From assembly GCA_019090845.1 (NCBI GenBank), contig JAHRVD010000160.1, forward strand, positions 1 through 7,086: 7,086 nt of DNA. Reading direction: 5' to 3'. Position numbers and translations under genes: made by a program. Of this stretch, positions 1 through 5,562 are shown piece after piece (positions within the stretch are counted from its first letter, which is position 1; the number at the start of each line of letters is the position of its first letter). This stretch comes from Marinosulfonomonas sp. Lineage in GTDB: Bacteria; Pseudomonadota; Alphaproteobacteria; Rhodobacterales; Rhodobacteraceae. The notes beneath the pieces are model-generated. The model did not search any database and was not told where the DNA came from. It saw only the letters and a program-made list of their open reading frames with translations.

Positions 1-536
1 GGCAGCGGCTCGGGATCGGGCAGATCGACGGGCACCCAGTCACTGGCATTATCGTACCGCCTGAGAAGCCAGATCGCCCCCACATAGGCCAGCGCGATAA
101 CCGCGCTGCCAAGCCCCACGCCATAGAATACGAACGTCTCGCCCAGACTGGTGACAATCAACGCCACCGACAACAAAAGCACCAGCAACGTCGCTTCAAG
201 CGCGTGATTGGCCTTTCGCGGATAATTCGTGATCGCCCCCCGCGCCCAGAAATCCGACATCGCCAGAATGGCCGTCTGCAACGCAATGCCACCGAACAAG
301 TTGTTTAACACCAGATCACGCGACTGCTGAACTGCCGCCGAAAGCGTCGTGGCAACCTCGGGCAGTGACGTAGCAAGCGACAGGAACAGCAGGCCCATCA
401 GCGATTTTGCCAGATGGAGCCTGTCGGAAAGGGAATCCGCCAGATAGGCCAGCCGCGCCCCGGAAAACCACACAACGACAGCGCACCCCAAGAAGATAAA
501 AAGGCTTGAGGCCAGAGAAGTTTCCGCGATCTGCAT
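1..536 (-). CDS. Sodium/calcium exchanger (CaCA) family membrane protein, 3' end outside window
   Basis: The frame is open from the ATG at 536 to the left edge (178 codons seen) and begins MQIAETSLASSLFIFLG. Hydrophobic segments lie near residues 10-32, 45-55, 77-93, 113-130 and 136-158. Residues 55-66 read ATSLPEVATTLS, the alpha-1 repeat signature of the CaCA superfamily, whose members exchange Ca2+ or other cations for Na+ or H+ across the inner membrane; E60 is the expected cation ligand. The second half of the motif is degenerate: residues 78-86 read NNLFGGIAL where classical members have a GN-x-x-G-S-N-I-type segment, so ion specificity cannot be assumed. A charged linker starts near residue 159, and the second alpha repeat should lie beyond the edge. 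The start was chosen because hydrophobic membrane sequence begins directly after it; no strong Shine-Dalgarno is seen. It is divergent from the VIT transporter across an 80 bp gap holding an FNR/FixK box. Confidence 0.8.
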   Translation of the reverse strand, partial: MQIAETSLASSLFIFLGCAVVVWFSGARLAYLADSLSDRLHLAKSLMGLLFLSLATSLPEVATTLSAAVQQSRDLVLNNLFGGIALQTAILAMSDFWARGAITNYPRKANHALEATLLVLLLSVALIVTSLGETFVFYGVGLGSAVIALAYVGAIWLLRRYDNASDWVPVDLPDPEPL

Positions 537-569
537 GGCTCTAACTGCACAGAGAAGCGCGATTTCGCA

Positions 570-583
570 TTGATCTCGCTCAA
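570..583. promoter_or_regulatory. FNR/FixK box (anaerobox), 9/10 match
   Basis: TTGAT-CTCG-CTCAA matches the FNR/FixK consensus TTGA(T/C)-N4-(A/G)TCAA at 9 of 10 informative bases. The centre (576.5) is exactly 40.5 bp from both divergent ATGs (536 and 617). A class II promoter centred near -41.5 would start the VIT mRNA at or next to its ATG, so that transcript could be leaderless. A weak -10-like CACATT (605-610) fits the VIT direction. No decent -10 is seen for the exchanger direction. The match is seen directly; function is inferred. Confidence 0.6.
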
Positions 584-604
584 TACGAAATAGCGCCAAT
601 CGGG

Positions 605-610
605 CACATT
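605..610 (+). promoter_or_regulatory. Possible -10 element of the VIT promoter
   Basis: CACATT matches TATAAT at only 3/6, but its first base is 28.5 bp from the box centre at 576.5. The two better-conserved FixK-box promoters in this window have the same spacing. It predicts transcription starting at about 617, the A of the VIT start codon. Confidence 0.3.
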
Positions 611-616
611 GAGCCC

Positions 617-1333
617 ATGCCAATTGAACACGGTCACAGCCCCGGCGAAATCGCACAAAGACTGTCTGTCAGTACAAGGATCGGCCATCTGAAAGACATG
701 GTGTACGGTGGCATCGACGGCACCGTAACAACCTTCGCCATCGTCGCAGGTGTCGAAGGTGCCGGGCTGTCGCAAGGTGTCATCGTGGCTTTGGGGATCG
801 CCAACATCTTGGCGGACGGGTTCTCGATGGCCGCAAGCAACTATTCCGGCACCAAGGCCGAACTGGATGACCGCCGCAGGAACGTCCAGATCGAGGAATC
901 TCACATCGAAAATTACCGATCCGGCGAACTTGAGGAACTACGTCAGATCCTCGAGCTTCGCGGCCTGACCGGTGACGTCCTGGACATGGCGACCGAGGCG
1001 ATCTCGCAAAACAAGGACAAATGGATTGGCCTCATGCTGACCGACGAATACGGGCTGACCCGCGAAGAACCCGACCCGACGCGCGCAGCCATCGCGACAT
1101 TCGCAGCCTTCCTGGCTGCCGGTGCGATTCCACTGGTGCCTTTCGTCTTAGGCATGCCGAACGCTTTCACCATCTCGACCGTGGCGACCCTTGTAACCTT
1201 CTTCCTGATCGGCGCTGCGAAAAGCCGCTGGTCGTTGTCAAAATGGTGGTGGTCAGGCGGCGAAACGCTTTTGATCGGCGCCCTGGCCGCTATCATCGCC
1301 TATGGCGTCGGCTCTCTCTTTCATCCGGGGTAA
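617..1333 (+). CDS. VIT1/CCC1 family iron/manganese transporter
   Basis: This 238-residue protein belongs to the VIT1/CCC1 family, which moves Fe2+ or Mn2+ out of the cytosol (vacuolar in eukaryotes, inner-membrane export in bacteria). The family signature RIGHLKDMVYGGIDGTVTTF is at residues 21-40, with D34 at the position of a conserved transmembrane carboxylate. Membrane segments are near 33-50, 52-74, 156-178, 183-201 and 216-234, five in all as expected. Between the second and third lies an acidic cytosolic segment (about 80-150; E93, E94, E99, E104, E106, E107) resembling the metal-binding domain of plant VIT1. No ferritin-like domain is present, so it is not an MbfA-type fusion. The start is firm because residues 5-16 (HGHSPGEIAQRL) resemble family N-termini and no other ATG, GTG or TTG precedes the signature. 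No clear Shine-Dalgarno is present, and the upstream FixK box would place the transcript start at the ATG. Confidence 0.92.
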   Translation: MPIEHGHSPGEIAQRLSVSTRIGHLKDMVYGGIDGTVTTFAIVAGVEGAGLSQGVIVALGIANILADGFSMAASNYSGTKAELDDRRRNVQIEESHIENYRSGELEELRQILELRGLTGDVLDMATEAISQNKDKWIGLMLTDEYGLTREEPDPTRAAIATFAAFLAAGAIPLVPFVLGMPNAFTISTVATLVTFFLIGAAKSRWSLSKWWWSGGETLLIGALAAIIAYGVGSLFHPG

Positions 1334-1338
1334 CGTTT

Positions 1339-1352
1339 TTGAGCAATGTCAA
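1339..1352 (+). promoter_or_regulatory. FNR/FixK box upstream of the M50 protease gene
   Basis: TTGAG-CAAT-GTCAA is a 9/10 match to TTGA(T/C)-N4-(A/G)TCAA; only the fifth base differs. It begins 6 bp after the VIT stop codon, centre 1345.5. With the -10-like hexamer at 1374-1379 it predicts a transcript start near 1387, centring the box at about -41.5, the class II activation position. So the protease gene probably has its own low-oxygen promoter rather than depending only on VIT readthrough. Confidence 0.65.
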
Positions 1353-1373
1353 TCGCCCTATTTCCAGTTGCGC

Positions 1374-1379
1374 TAAGAT
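1374..1379 (+). promoter_or_regulatory. -10 element of the M50 protease promoter
   Basis: TAAGAT matches TATAAT at 4/6. It begins 28.5 bp from the centre of the box at 1339-1352. There is no good -35 hexamer, as is usual for class II FNR/FixK-activated promoters. Confidence 0.5.
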
Positions 1380-1400
1380 GTATCCAAAGCGAGGCGATCC

Positions 1401-2531
1401 ATGTTCTCAAATGCCGTAAAAATATTCACTCTCAATGGGTTCGACATCAAACTTGATCCTAGCTGGGCATTGATCGCTGCTCTGATCACCTGGAGCCTTT
1501 CGCAACACTACTTTCCGTCCGTTCATCCCGACCAAACCGGCACGACCTATGTCGTCATGGCGCTCGCGGCCATGTTGTGTTTTTTCGCATCGCTTTTACT
1601 CCATGAACTAGCCCATTCCGTCGTCGCGCGCCGGTTCGGCATGCGGATCAAAAGCATCACGCTTTTCCTTTTTGGCGGCCTTGCTGAAACTGAAAACGAA
1701 CCCCAATCGGCTGGTGTCGAATTCTGGGTTGCCCTTGCAGGCCCAGCGATGAGCCTTTGCCTCGGAGCCGGATTCTGGCTTCTCAGCGCCATCACCGCGC
1801 GGATAGCAGGGCTTCAGTCGGTAACCGCCGTTTTCTCGTATCTCGCGGTCATCAACCTGGTGTTGGCGCTTTTCAATATGGTGCCGGCCTTCCCACTTGA
1901 TGGTGGCCGGGTGTTGCGTGCCTATCTCTGGAACAAAACCGGCGACCCGCTGCAGGCAACCGAAACCGCCGCGAAATCCGGCATGGCCTTTGCATATGTG
2001 CTTATGGGGCTGGGTTTGTTTGCGCTGTTTCAGGGCGCGGTCGTCTCGGCGCTTTGGCAAATGATGATCGGCGGGTTTCTCTTAGTCGCCGCCCGGTCAA
2101 GCTATCAGACGCAACTGGCGCGATCAGTCTTCGGCAAAAGGACGGTGGCCGAGATCATGCACCGTGATCCGATTGTGGTCAGCCCGGATGCCACGCTGAC
2201 AGAGTTCGTCAACACGATCATTCTGCATGAGGGCATCACCTTTGTCCCGGTTGTCGAAAACAGAGTTCTGCTGGGCCACATAGATCAATCAATGGTCAGC
2301 AAGATTGACCGGGAAAACTGGGCCAGTACGCGCGTTGGCGACATTTTCATCGGCCTCGACGAGGCTGCGACGATCCCGGCGGACACTTCGGTTCAGGATC
2401 TTCTGGCAAGGATTTCCAGCACCGGAACCCGCAAGTTTCTTGTAGCCTCGGGCCACAACCTACTTGGCGTCATTTCGCTGGCGGATCTGGTACGCTATCT
2501 GAACTGGTCCGCGCCGTCCCGTCCGACCTGA
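1401..2531 (+). CDS. Site-2 protease family (peptidase M50) with two CBS domains
   Basis: This 376-residue polytopic zinc metalloprotease should cleave membrane-embedded substrates such as anti-sigma factors. The zinc motif HELAH is at 68-72 (H68, E69, H72) inside a hydrophobic helix. The second catalytic segment, NMVPAFPLDGGR, is at 159-170 with D167 as the third zinc ligand, so the site looks intact. Further hydrophobic stretches are near 20-36, 50-72, 106-130, 143-163 and 195-230. Two CBS domains follow (about 249-302 and 312-367); CBS pairs usually bind adenine nucleotides, suggesting energy-state control, and the order matches S2P-CBS proteins. GAGG at 1391-1394, 6 nt before the ATG, supports the start. 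The substrate cannot be told from the sequence; no anti-sigma factor gene is nearby. The promoter carries a FixK box, so low-oxygen induction is likely. Confidence 0.93.
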   Translation: MFSNAVKIFTLNGFDIKLDPSWALIAALITWSLSQHYFPSVHPDQTGTTYVVMALAAMLCFFASLLLHELAHSVVARRFGMRIKSITLFLFGGLAETENEPQSAGVEFWVALAGPAMSLCLGAGFWLLSAITARIAGLQSVTAVFSYLAVINLVLALFNMVPAFPLDGGRVLRAYLWNKTGDPLQATETAAKSGMAFAYVLMGLGLFALFQGAVVSALWQMMIGGFLLVAARSSYQTQLARSVFGKRTVAEIMHRDPIVVSPDATLTEFVNTIILHEGITFVPVVENRVLLGHIDQSMVSKIDRENWASTRVGDIFIGLDEAATIPADTSVQDLLARISSTGTRKFLVASGHNLLGVISLADLVRYLNWSAPSRPT

Positions 2532-2564
2532 ACAATAAAGACCGCCACCAAAGCCTTGTTGGTT

Positions 2565-3002
2565 TCAAACCGCGATTATGCCTTCAATATGCGATGCCAC
2601 GGCATCGGCCGACTGGCCTGACAGATCTTTGTCGATCTCGCCGACCAACGCGGCCTTCAGCGCATCATCAAACGACGCTCGCAGCAAACCCAACATATGC
2701 GGTCCAGCAACAACGATCAGCCGGTCAAACTGGTTTGCACCAAGCCTGCCAGATAATAAATCGGCCAGTTTACGGGCAAATTCGGCATCGACCTTATTCT
2801 GTGGATTTGCCTGCTCAACAGCCGAAACGCTATGACCGGCAATGCTGTGGCCAACACCCGCCTTGTCGCGCGGATCTGCTGCTTCCTCCGAACGGAATGT
2901 CACGCCGTCCAACACAGCAAGCCCCTTTCCAGGCCCGCGATTCACAAGTACGCTGGCCTCGGGTGTGTTTGCCAGCAAGATCCAAGTCACAATCGGTTTC
3001 AT
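2565..3002 (-). CDS. Host attachment family protein (eRF1-like fold)
   Basis: This 145-residue soluble protein begins MKPIVTWILLANTPEASVLV. It matches the 'host attachment protein' family (AtsE-type) in having: a hydrophobic beta strand at the N-terminus; the middle segment DPRDKAGVGHSIAGHSVSAV; a helix with FARKLADLL; a strand FDRLIVVAGPHMLGLLR; and a C-terminal GEIDKDLSG. The family is related to archaeo-eukaryotic release-factor-like domains. Its name comes from Agrobacterium attachment work, and its biochemical role is unknown. An in-frame TTG lies 15 nt upstream, but ATG 3002 is preferred because GGGAG (3015-3011) sits 8 nt before it. The gene is convergent with the protease gene (33 bp apart) and divergent from the sensor kinase. 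A perfect FixK box with a correctly spaced -10 lies upstream, so it is probably activated at low oxygen. Confidence 0.87.
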   Translation of the reverse strand: MKPIVTWILLANTPEASVLVNRGPGKGLAVLDGVTFRSEEAADPRDKAGVGHSIAGHSVSAVEQANPQNKVDAEFARKLADLLSGRLGANQFDRLIVVAGPHMLGLLRASFDDALKAALVGEIDKDLSGQSADAVASHIEGIIAV

Positions 3003-3032
3003 ACTTTGCACTCCCAAGCTATTTCAGGCTGC

Positions 3033-3038
3033 ATTGTG
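3033..3038 (-). promoter_or_regulatory. -10 element of the host attachment protein promoter
   Basis: On the minus strand CACAAT matches TATAAT at 4/6. Its first base (3038) is 28.5 bp from the FixK-box centre at 3066.5. It predicts a transcript start near 3025 and a leader of about 23 nt containing the GGGAG ribosome binding site. Confidence 0.5.
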
Positions 3039-3059
3039 CAAAGATAGAAACAACGCGGG

Positions 3060-3073
3060 TTGACTAACATCAA
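3060..3073. promoter_or_regulatory. FNR/FixK box, perfect consensus match
   Basis: TTGAC-TAAC-ATCAA matches TTGA(T/C)-N4-(A/G)TCAA at all 10 positions, and the dyad extends one more base pair on each side (G3059, C3074). The centre, 3066.5, is at about -41.5 for a minus-strand transcript starting near 3025, the class II geometry for the host attachment gene. On the plus strand it ends 12 bp before the kinase ATG at 3086, so bound FixK could also block or tune kinase transcription. If the kinase really starts at GTG 3110, activation in that direction cannot be excluded. Confidence 0.8.
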
Positions 3074-3085
3074 CGATCTGCGCGC

Positions 3086-4663
3086 ATGCAGAAACGAACA
3101 GGGGACGGCGTGAACAACCCAACTGATGACAAAGCCCTTCTGCATGCCATCCTCGACGCGACTGTCGATTCCATCATCCTATCGGACGAAACTGGCACGA
3201 TCATCCGTGTGAACACGACCGCTTGCACCATGTTTGGCTATAGCGAATCCGAATTGATCGGGCAGAACGTCAAAATCATCATGCCGGCAGAATACGCCAT
3301 TGCGCACGATGGTTATATGAAGACCCACCTCGAAACCGGCGAGCATAAGATAATTGGCAAAGGTCGGGACCTCGAAGGACAGATCAAGGACGGAAAAACC
3401 TTTCCATTGCATCTTTCGGTCGGGCGAACAGAAATTGGCGGCAAGCCGGTTTTCGTCAGCATTCTGCACGACCTGACCCAACGAAAAGCCGCGCAGGCGG
3501 CACTGGCGCGCTCGCAAAGACTGGATGCCATTGGCCAGATGACCGGCGGCGTTGCGCATGATTTCAACAACCTGCTGACGGTCGTGATTGGCAACCTTGA
3601 ACTGCTTGAAATGCGCGGCGTGGGTGCCAATCAGCGAGCGTTGATCCGCGATGCGCTGGATGCCGCCCAACTGGGTGCAGACCTGACATCGCGCTTGATG
3701 ATCTTCGCACGCAAAAGTAACCTCGCTCCGATCCGATCGGACCTGCGCGAAGTGTGCGAAGACGCCCTAGCAATCCTGAAACGTACCTTAGGTTCACCGT
3801 TCATAATCAAGATCGACTTCGCCGACGATCTTAAACCCGTCATGATCGACCCGGTTCAGTTTCAATCCGCCCTGATGAACCTGGCCCTCAATGCGCGAGA
3901 TGCCATGGGCGACAAGGGCGAGCTTTTGATTTCCGTCACCAATGTCAGCATCGACGACAGCTATATGGCGCAGGAGATCGACATCAAACCGGGCGAATAC
4001 GTGCGACTTTCGGTCAGCGACGACGGCGACGGTATGAGCCCAGAGACCCAGAAACACGCCTTCGAGCCGTTTTTCACCACCAAGACCGATAGCGGCGGCA
4101 CCGGCCTTGGGCTGGCCATGGTTCATGGCTTTGTCCGCCAGTCGGGTGGCCATGTGACGCTATACAGCGAACCCGGATTGGGGACCAGCATCGGGCTCTA
4201 TTTCCCTGCCCTGTCGCAGTCTGCGGAAGCCTTGCCAGACACAGCCCCGAAAAGCATCGTCCCCGGGCGGCGCGCGCTTGGCCGCGGCGAAACCGTGCTG
4301 GTCGTCGAAGACAACCCGAAAGTACGCAAACTGACCGTCGAACGCATTCGCGACCTGGGTTTCGATGTGGAAGCCGCCGAAAACGGAGAGGACGCCTATG
4401 CCATGCTCAAATCCGGCGTTCAGGCCGACATCCTGTTTTCTGATCTTGTCATGCCCGGCGCACTGAACGGCTACGATCTGGCTGCCAAGGTGAACGCCGA
4501 ATATCCGAACGTGAAAGTGCTTTTGACGTCCGGGTATGCCAGCGACGTTGTCACATCCGGCATGGCGCACGACAGGCTTTATGACATTCTGCACAAACCT
4601 TACCGGCAATCCGATCTTGCAAACCGGCTTCAGGCGCTTTTGGCAGAAGACTCGGATGGCTGA
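3086..4663 (+). CDS. fixL: FixL-like haem-PAS hybrid histidine kinase
   Basis: This 525-residue soluble kinase has no membrane segment. Its order is PAS (about 16-130), HisKA with H-box GQMTGGVAHDFNNLL (phospho-acceptor H158), HATPase (N-box N265/N269, G1 DDGDGM 312-317, F-box FEPFFTTK, G2 GGTGLGLAM) and a C-terminal receiver (403-520; E408/D409, phospho-acceptor D453, T481, K504). The PAS aligns with the oxygen-sensing domain of FixL: AHDGY puts H74 at the proximal haem ligand (His200 of Bradyrhizobium FixL), IIGKGR puts R94 at Arg220, and DGKTFPLHLSVG continues the match. The position of Arg206 is Leu and that of His214 is Lys. A fused receiver in place of a FixJ partner is the hybrid FixL layout. 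An alternative GTG start at 3110, preceded by AGGGGA, would remove 8 residues and has the better ribosome site. The 3' end overlaps the response regulator by 34 bp, tail to tail. Confidence 0.88.
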   Translation: MQKRTGDGVNNPTDDKALLHAILDATVDSIILSDETGTIIRVNTTACTMFGYSESELIGQNVKIIMPAEYAIAHDGYMKTHLETGEHKIIGKGRDLEGQIKDGKTFPLHLSVGRTEIGGKPVFVSILHDLTQRKAAQAALARSQRLDAIGQMTGGVAHDFNNLLTVVIGNLELLEMRGVGANQRALIRDALDAAQLGADLTSRLMIFARKSNLAPIRSDLREVCEDALAILKRTLGSPFIIKIDFADDLKPVMIDPVQFQSALMNLALNARDAMGDKGELLISVTNVSIDDSYMAQEIDIKPGEYVRLSVSDDGDGMSPETQKHAFEPFFTTKTDSGGTGLGLAMVHGFVRQSGGHVTLYSEPGLGTSIGLYFPALSQSAEALPDTAPKSIVPGRRALGRGETVLVVEDNPKVRKLTVERIRDLGFDVEAAENGEDAYAMLKSGVQADILFSDLVMPGALNGYDLAAKVNAEYPNVKVLLTSGYASDVVTSGMAHDRLYDILHKPYRQSDLANRLQALLAEDSDG

Positions 4664-5397
4664 ATGCGCTGCACGTCGCACGCCAAAGTATAACCGACCC
4701 CCCGCACCGTCTTGATGATCTTCGGTTCGGACGGTTCGCGCTCGATTTTCTTGCGCAAGCGCGCGATCTGGTTGTCGACTGTGCGATCAAGCGGGCTCCA
4801 CTCGACACCGCCGGTCAAATCCATCAATTGATCGCGGGACAGGACATGTTTCGGCCGGTCCAGAAACACCTTCAACAGCTTGAAATCACCGCTGGTTAAT
4901 CCGCTATCTCTGCCGTTCCGGTCCAAAATCTCCAACCGGTCCGGGATCGCAGTCAGCCCATCAAAGCAGAACGACATGCTTCCTGACTGCCCGGCAACCG
5001 GGGGCGCATTCACATTCTCGACCGCCCCAAGACCCGACCTGCGCAAGACGCTTCTTATGCGGGCAACAACTTCACGAACATGGAAAGGCTTGGCGATATA
5101 GTCGTCCGCACCAACCTCTAGACCGACCACACGGTCAATGATATCGCCCTGCCCCGTGATCATGATGATTGGCACCGCGGACACGGCCCGAATTTCGCGC
5201 GCCAAGTCCAAACCGTTCAGCGATCCAAGGTGAATATCCAGCGTGATCAGGTCGATCCGCTGATTCCCCATCAGCTCCAGCACTTCCTCGCCATCGTCGG
5301 ACAGGAGGACGGCAAAACCTTCGCCCTCCAAAACGTTTCGAAGGAGGGTTCTGATTTTCGGATCGTCTTCCACGACAAGAAGCGTCTGTTTTGCCAT
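4630..5397 (-). CDS. OmpR/PhoB-family response regulator (FxkR-like)
   Basis: This 255-residue regulator has an N-terminal receiver (about 4-118) with acidic pocket E10/D11, phospho-acceptor D54 in LITLDIHLG, switch T81 and K103 in AKPF. A winged-helix Trans_reg_C DNA-binding domain follows (about 142-240), ending in the typical IIKTVRGVGYTL. AAGGA (5408-5404) about 6 nt before the ATG supports the start. It lies convergent to the FixL-like kinase and divergent from the FixK-type gene. In Rhizobium etli an OmpR-type regulator, FxkR, replaces FixJ: hybrid FixL signals to FxkR, which turns on fixK. The gene set here is the same, so phosphotransfer from the adjacent kinase and activation of the neighbouring fixK are the likely roles. 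This rests on context; an unrelated OmpR-family regulator cannot be excluded. Confidence 0.88.
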   Translation of the reverse strand: MAKQTLLVVEDDPKIRTLLRNVLEGEGFAVLLSDDGEEVLELMGNQRIDLITLDIHLGSLNGLDLAREIRAVSAVPIIMITGQGDIIDRVVGLEVGADDYIAKPFHVREVVARIRSVLRRSGLGAVENVNAPPVAGQSGSMSFCFDGLTAIPDRLEILDRNGRDSGLTSGDFKLLKVFLDRPKHVLSRDQLMDLTGGVEWSPLDRTVDNQIARLRKKIEREPSEPKIIKTVRGVGYTLACDVQRIQPSESSAKSA

Positions 5398-5445
5398 GAA
5401 AATTCCTTTTGGCGATCATTCGGACAAGCCATTCGAGCAACCACA

Positions 5446-5474
5446 AATAAATGGTTATCCGGCGATTCATACAA
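5446..5474 (-). promoter_or_regulatory. Possible promoter of the response regulator gene
   Basis: On the minus strand TTGTAT (5474-5469) and TTTATT (5451-5446) lie 17 nt apart and match the -35 and -10 consensus at 3/6 and 4/6. The -35 overlaps the first copy of the tandem repeat upstream of the FixK gene, so binding there could autoregulate this gene. The evidence is weak, resting on spacing and AT-richness only. Confidence 0.25.
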
Positions 5475-5484
5475 AATAATACAA
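5469..5484. promoter_or_regulatory. Tandem repeat ATACAA-N4-ATACAA, candidate response-regulator operator
   Basis: Two exact copies of ATACAA (5469-5474 and 5479-5484; seven bases ATACAAA if extended) lie exactly 10 bp apart in the 165 bp gap between the divergent OmpR-type regulator and FixK-type genes. OmpR/PhoB-family proteins bind such direct repeats as head-to-tail dimers, one helical turn apart. The TACA-N6-TACA core also resembles the FxkR 'K-box' as I recall it (GTTACA-N4-GTTACA). A weak -10 (TATCGT, 5498-5503) for the FixK-type gene lies downstream at a PhoB-like distance. Confidence 0.5.
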
Positions 5485-5500
5485 ATCAGCGCAGTTGTAT
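5479..5500. repeat. Inverted repeat ATACAA-N10-TTGTAT
   Basis: Perfect 6-bp arms (5479-5484 and 5495-5500) flank a 10-bp spacer. The left arm is the second copy of the tandem repeat, so the motif occurs three times at close intervals: twice direct and once inverted. It may be a third operator half-site or a chance dyad in AT-rich promoter DNA. Confidence 0.35.
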
Positions 5501-5562
5501 CGTAACTCAGAATACACACCGTGTCCAAATTGGCCCCACATTCAATCTTGGGGGCGAGAATC

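Noticed and set aside
538..549. -10 element for the exchanger gene at the spacing predicted from the FixK box
   Set aside because: Hexamers at the expected minus-strand position match TATAAT at only 1-2 of 6, so activation in that direction is left open and no promoter is called.
398..904. 168-codon minus-strand open frame spanning the exchanger start and the VIT gene
   Set aside because: It overlaps two confidently identified genes in other frames, shows no family pattern, and is explained as a shadow of GC-rich coding sequence.
2547..2563. ACCAA / TTGGT hairpin between the convergent protease and host attachment genes
   Set aside because: Only a 5 bp stem with a 7 nt loop and no T-tract on either strand; too weak to call a terminator, although the position would suit one.
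2594..3067. 157-codon plus-strand open frame antisense to the host attachment gene
   Set aside because: Low-complexity, Gln/Arg/Pro-rich translation with no domain, while the opposite strand encodes a recognisable family with a good ribosome site and promoter.
4160..4681. Long minus-strand open frame under the kinase receiver domain
   Set aside because: Antisense shadow of the HATPase and receiver coding region; no recognisable motif.
5439..5456. AACCA / TGGTT inverted repeat in the regulator intergenic region
   Set aside because: 5-bp arms with an 8-bp AT spacer are expected by chance; not linked to a promoter element better than the tandem ATACAA repeats.
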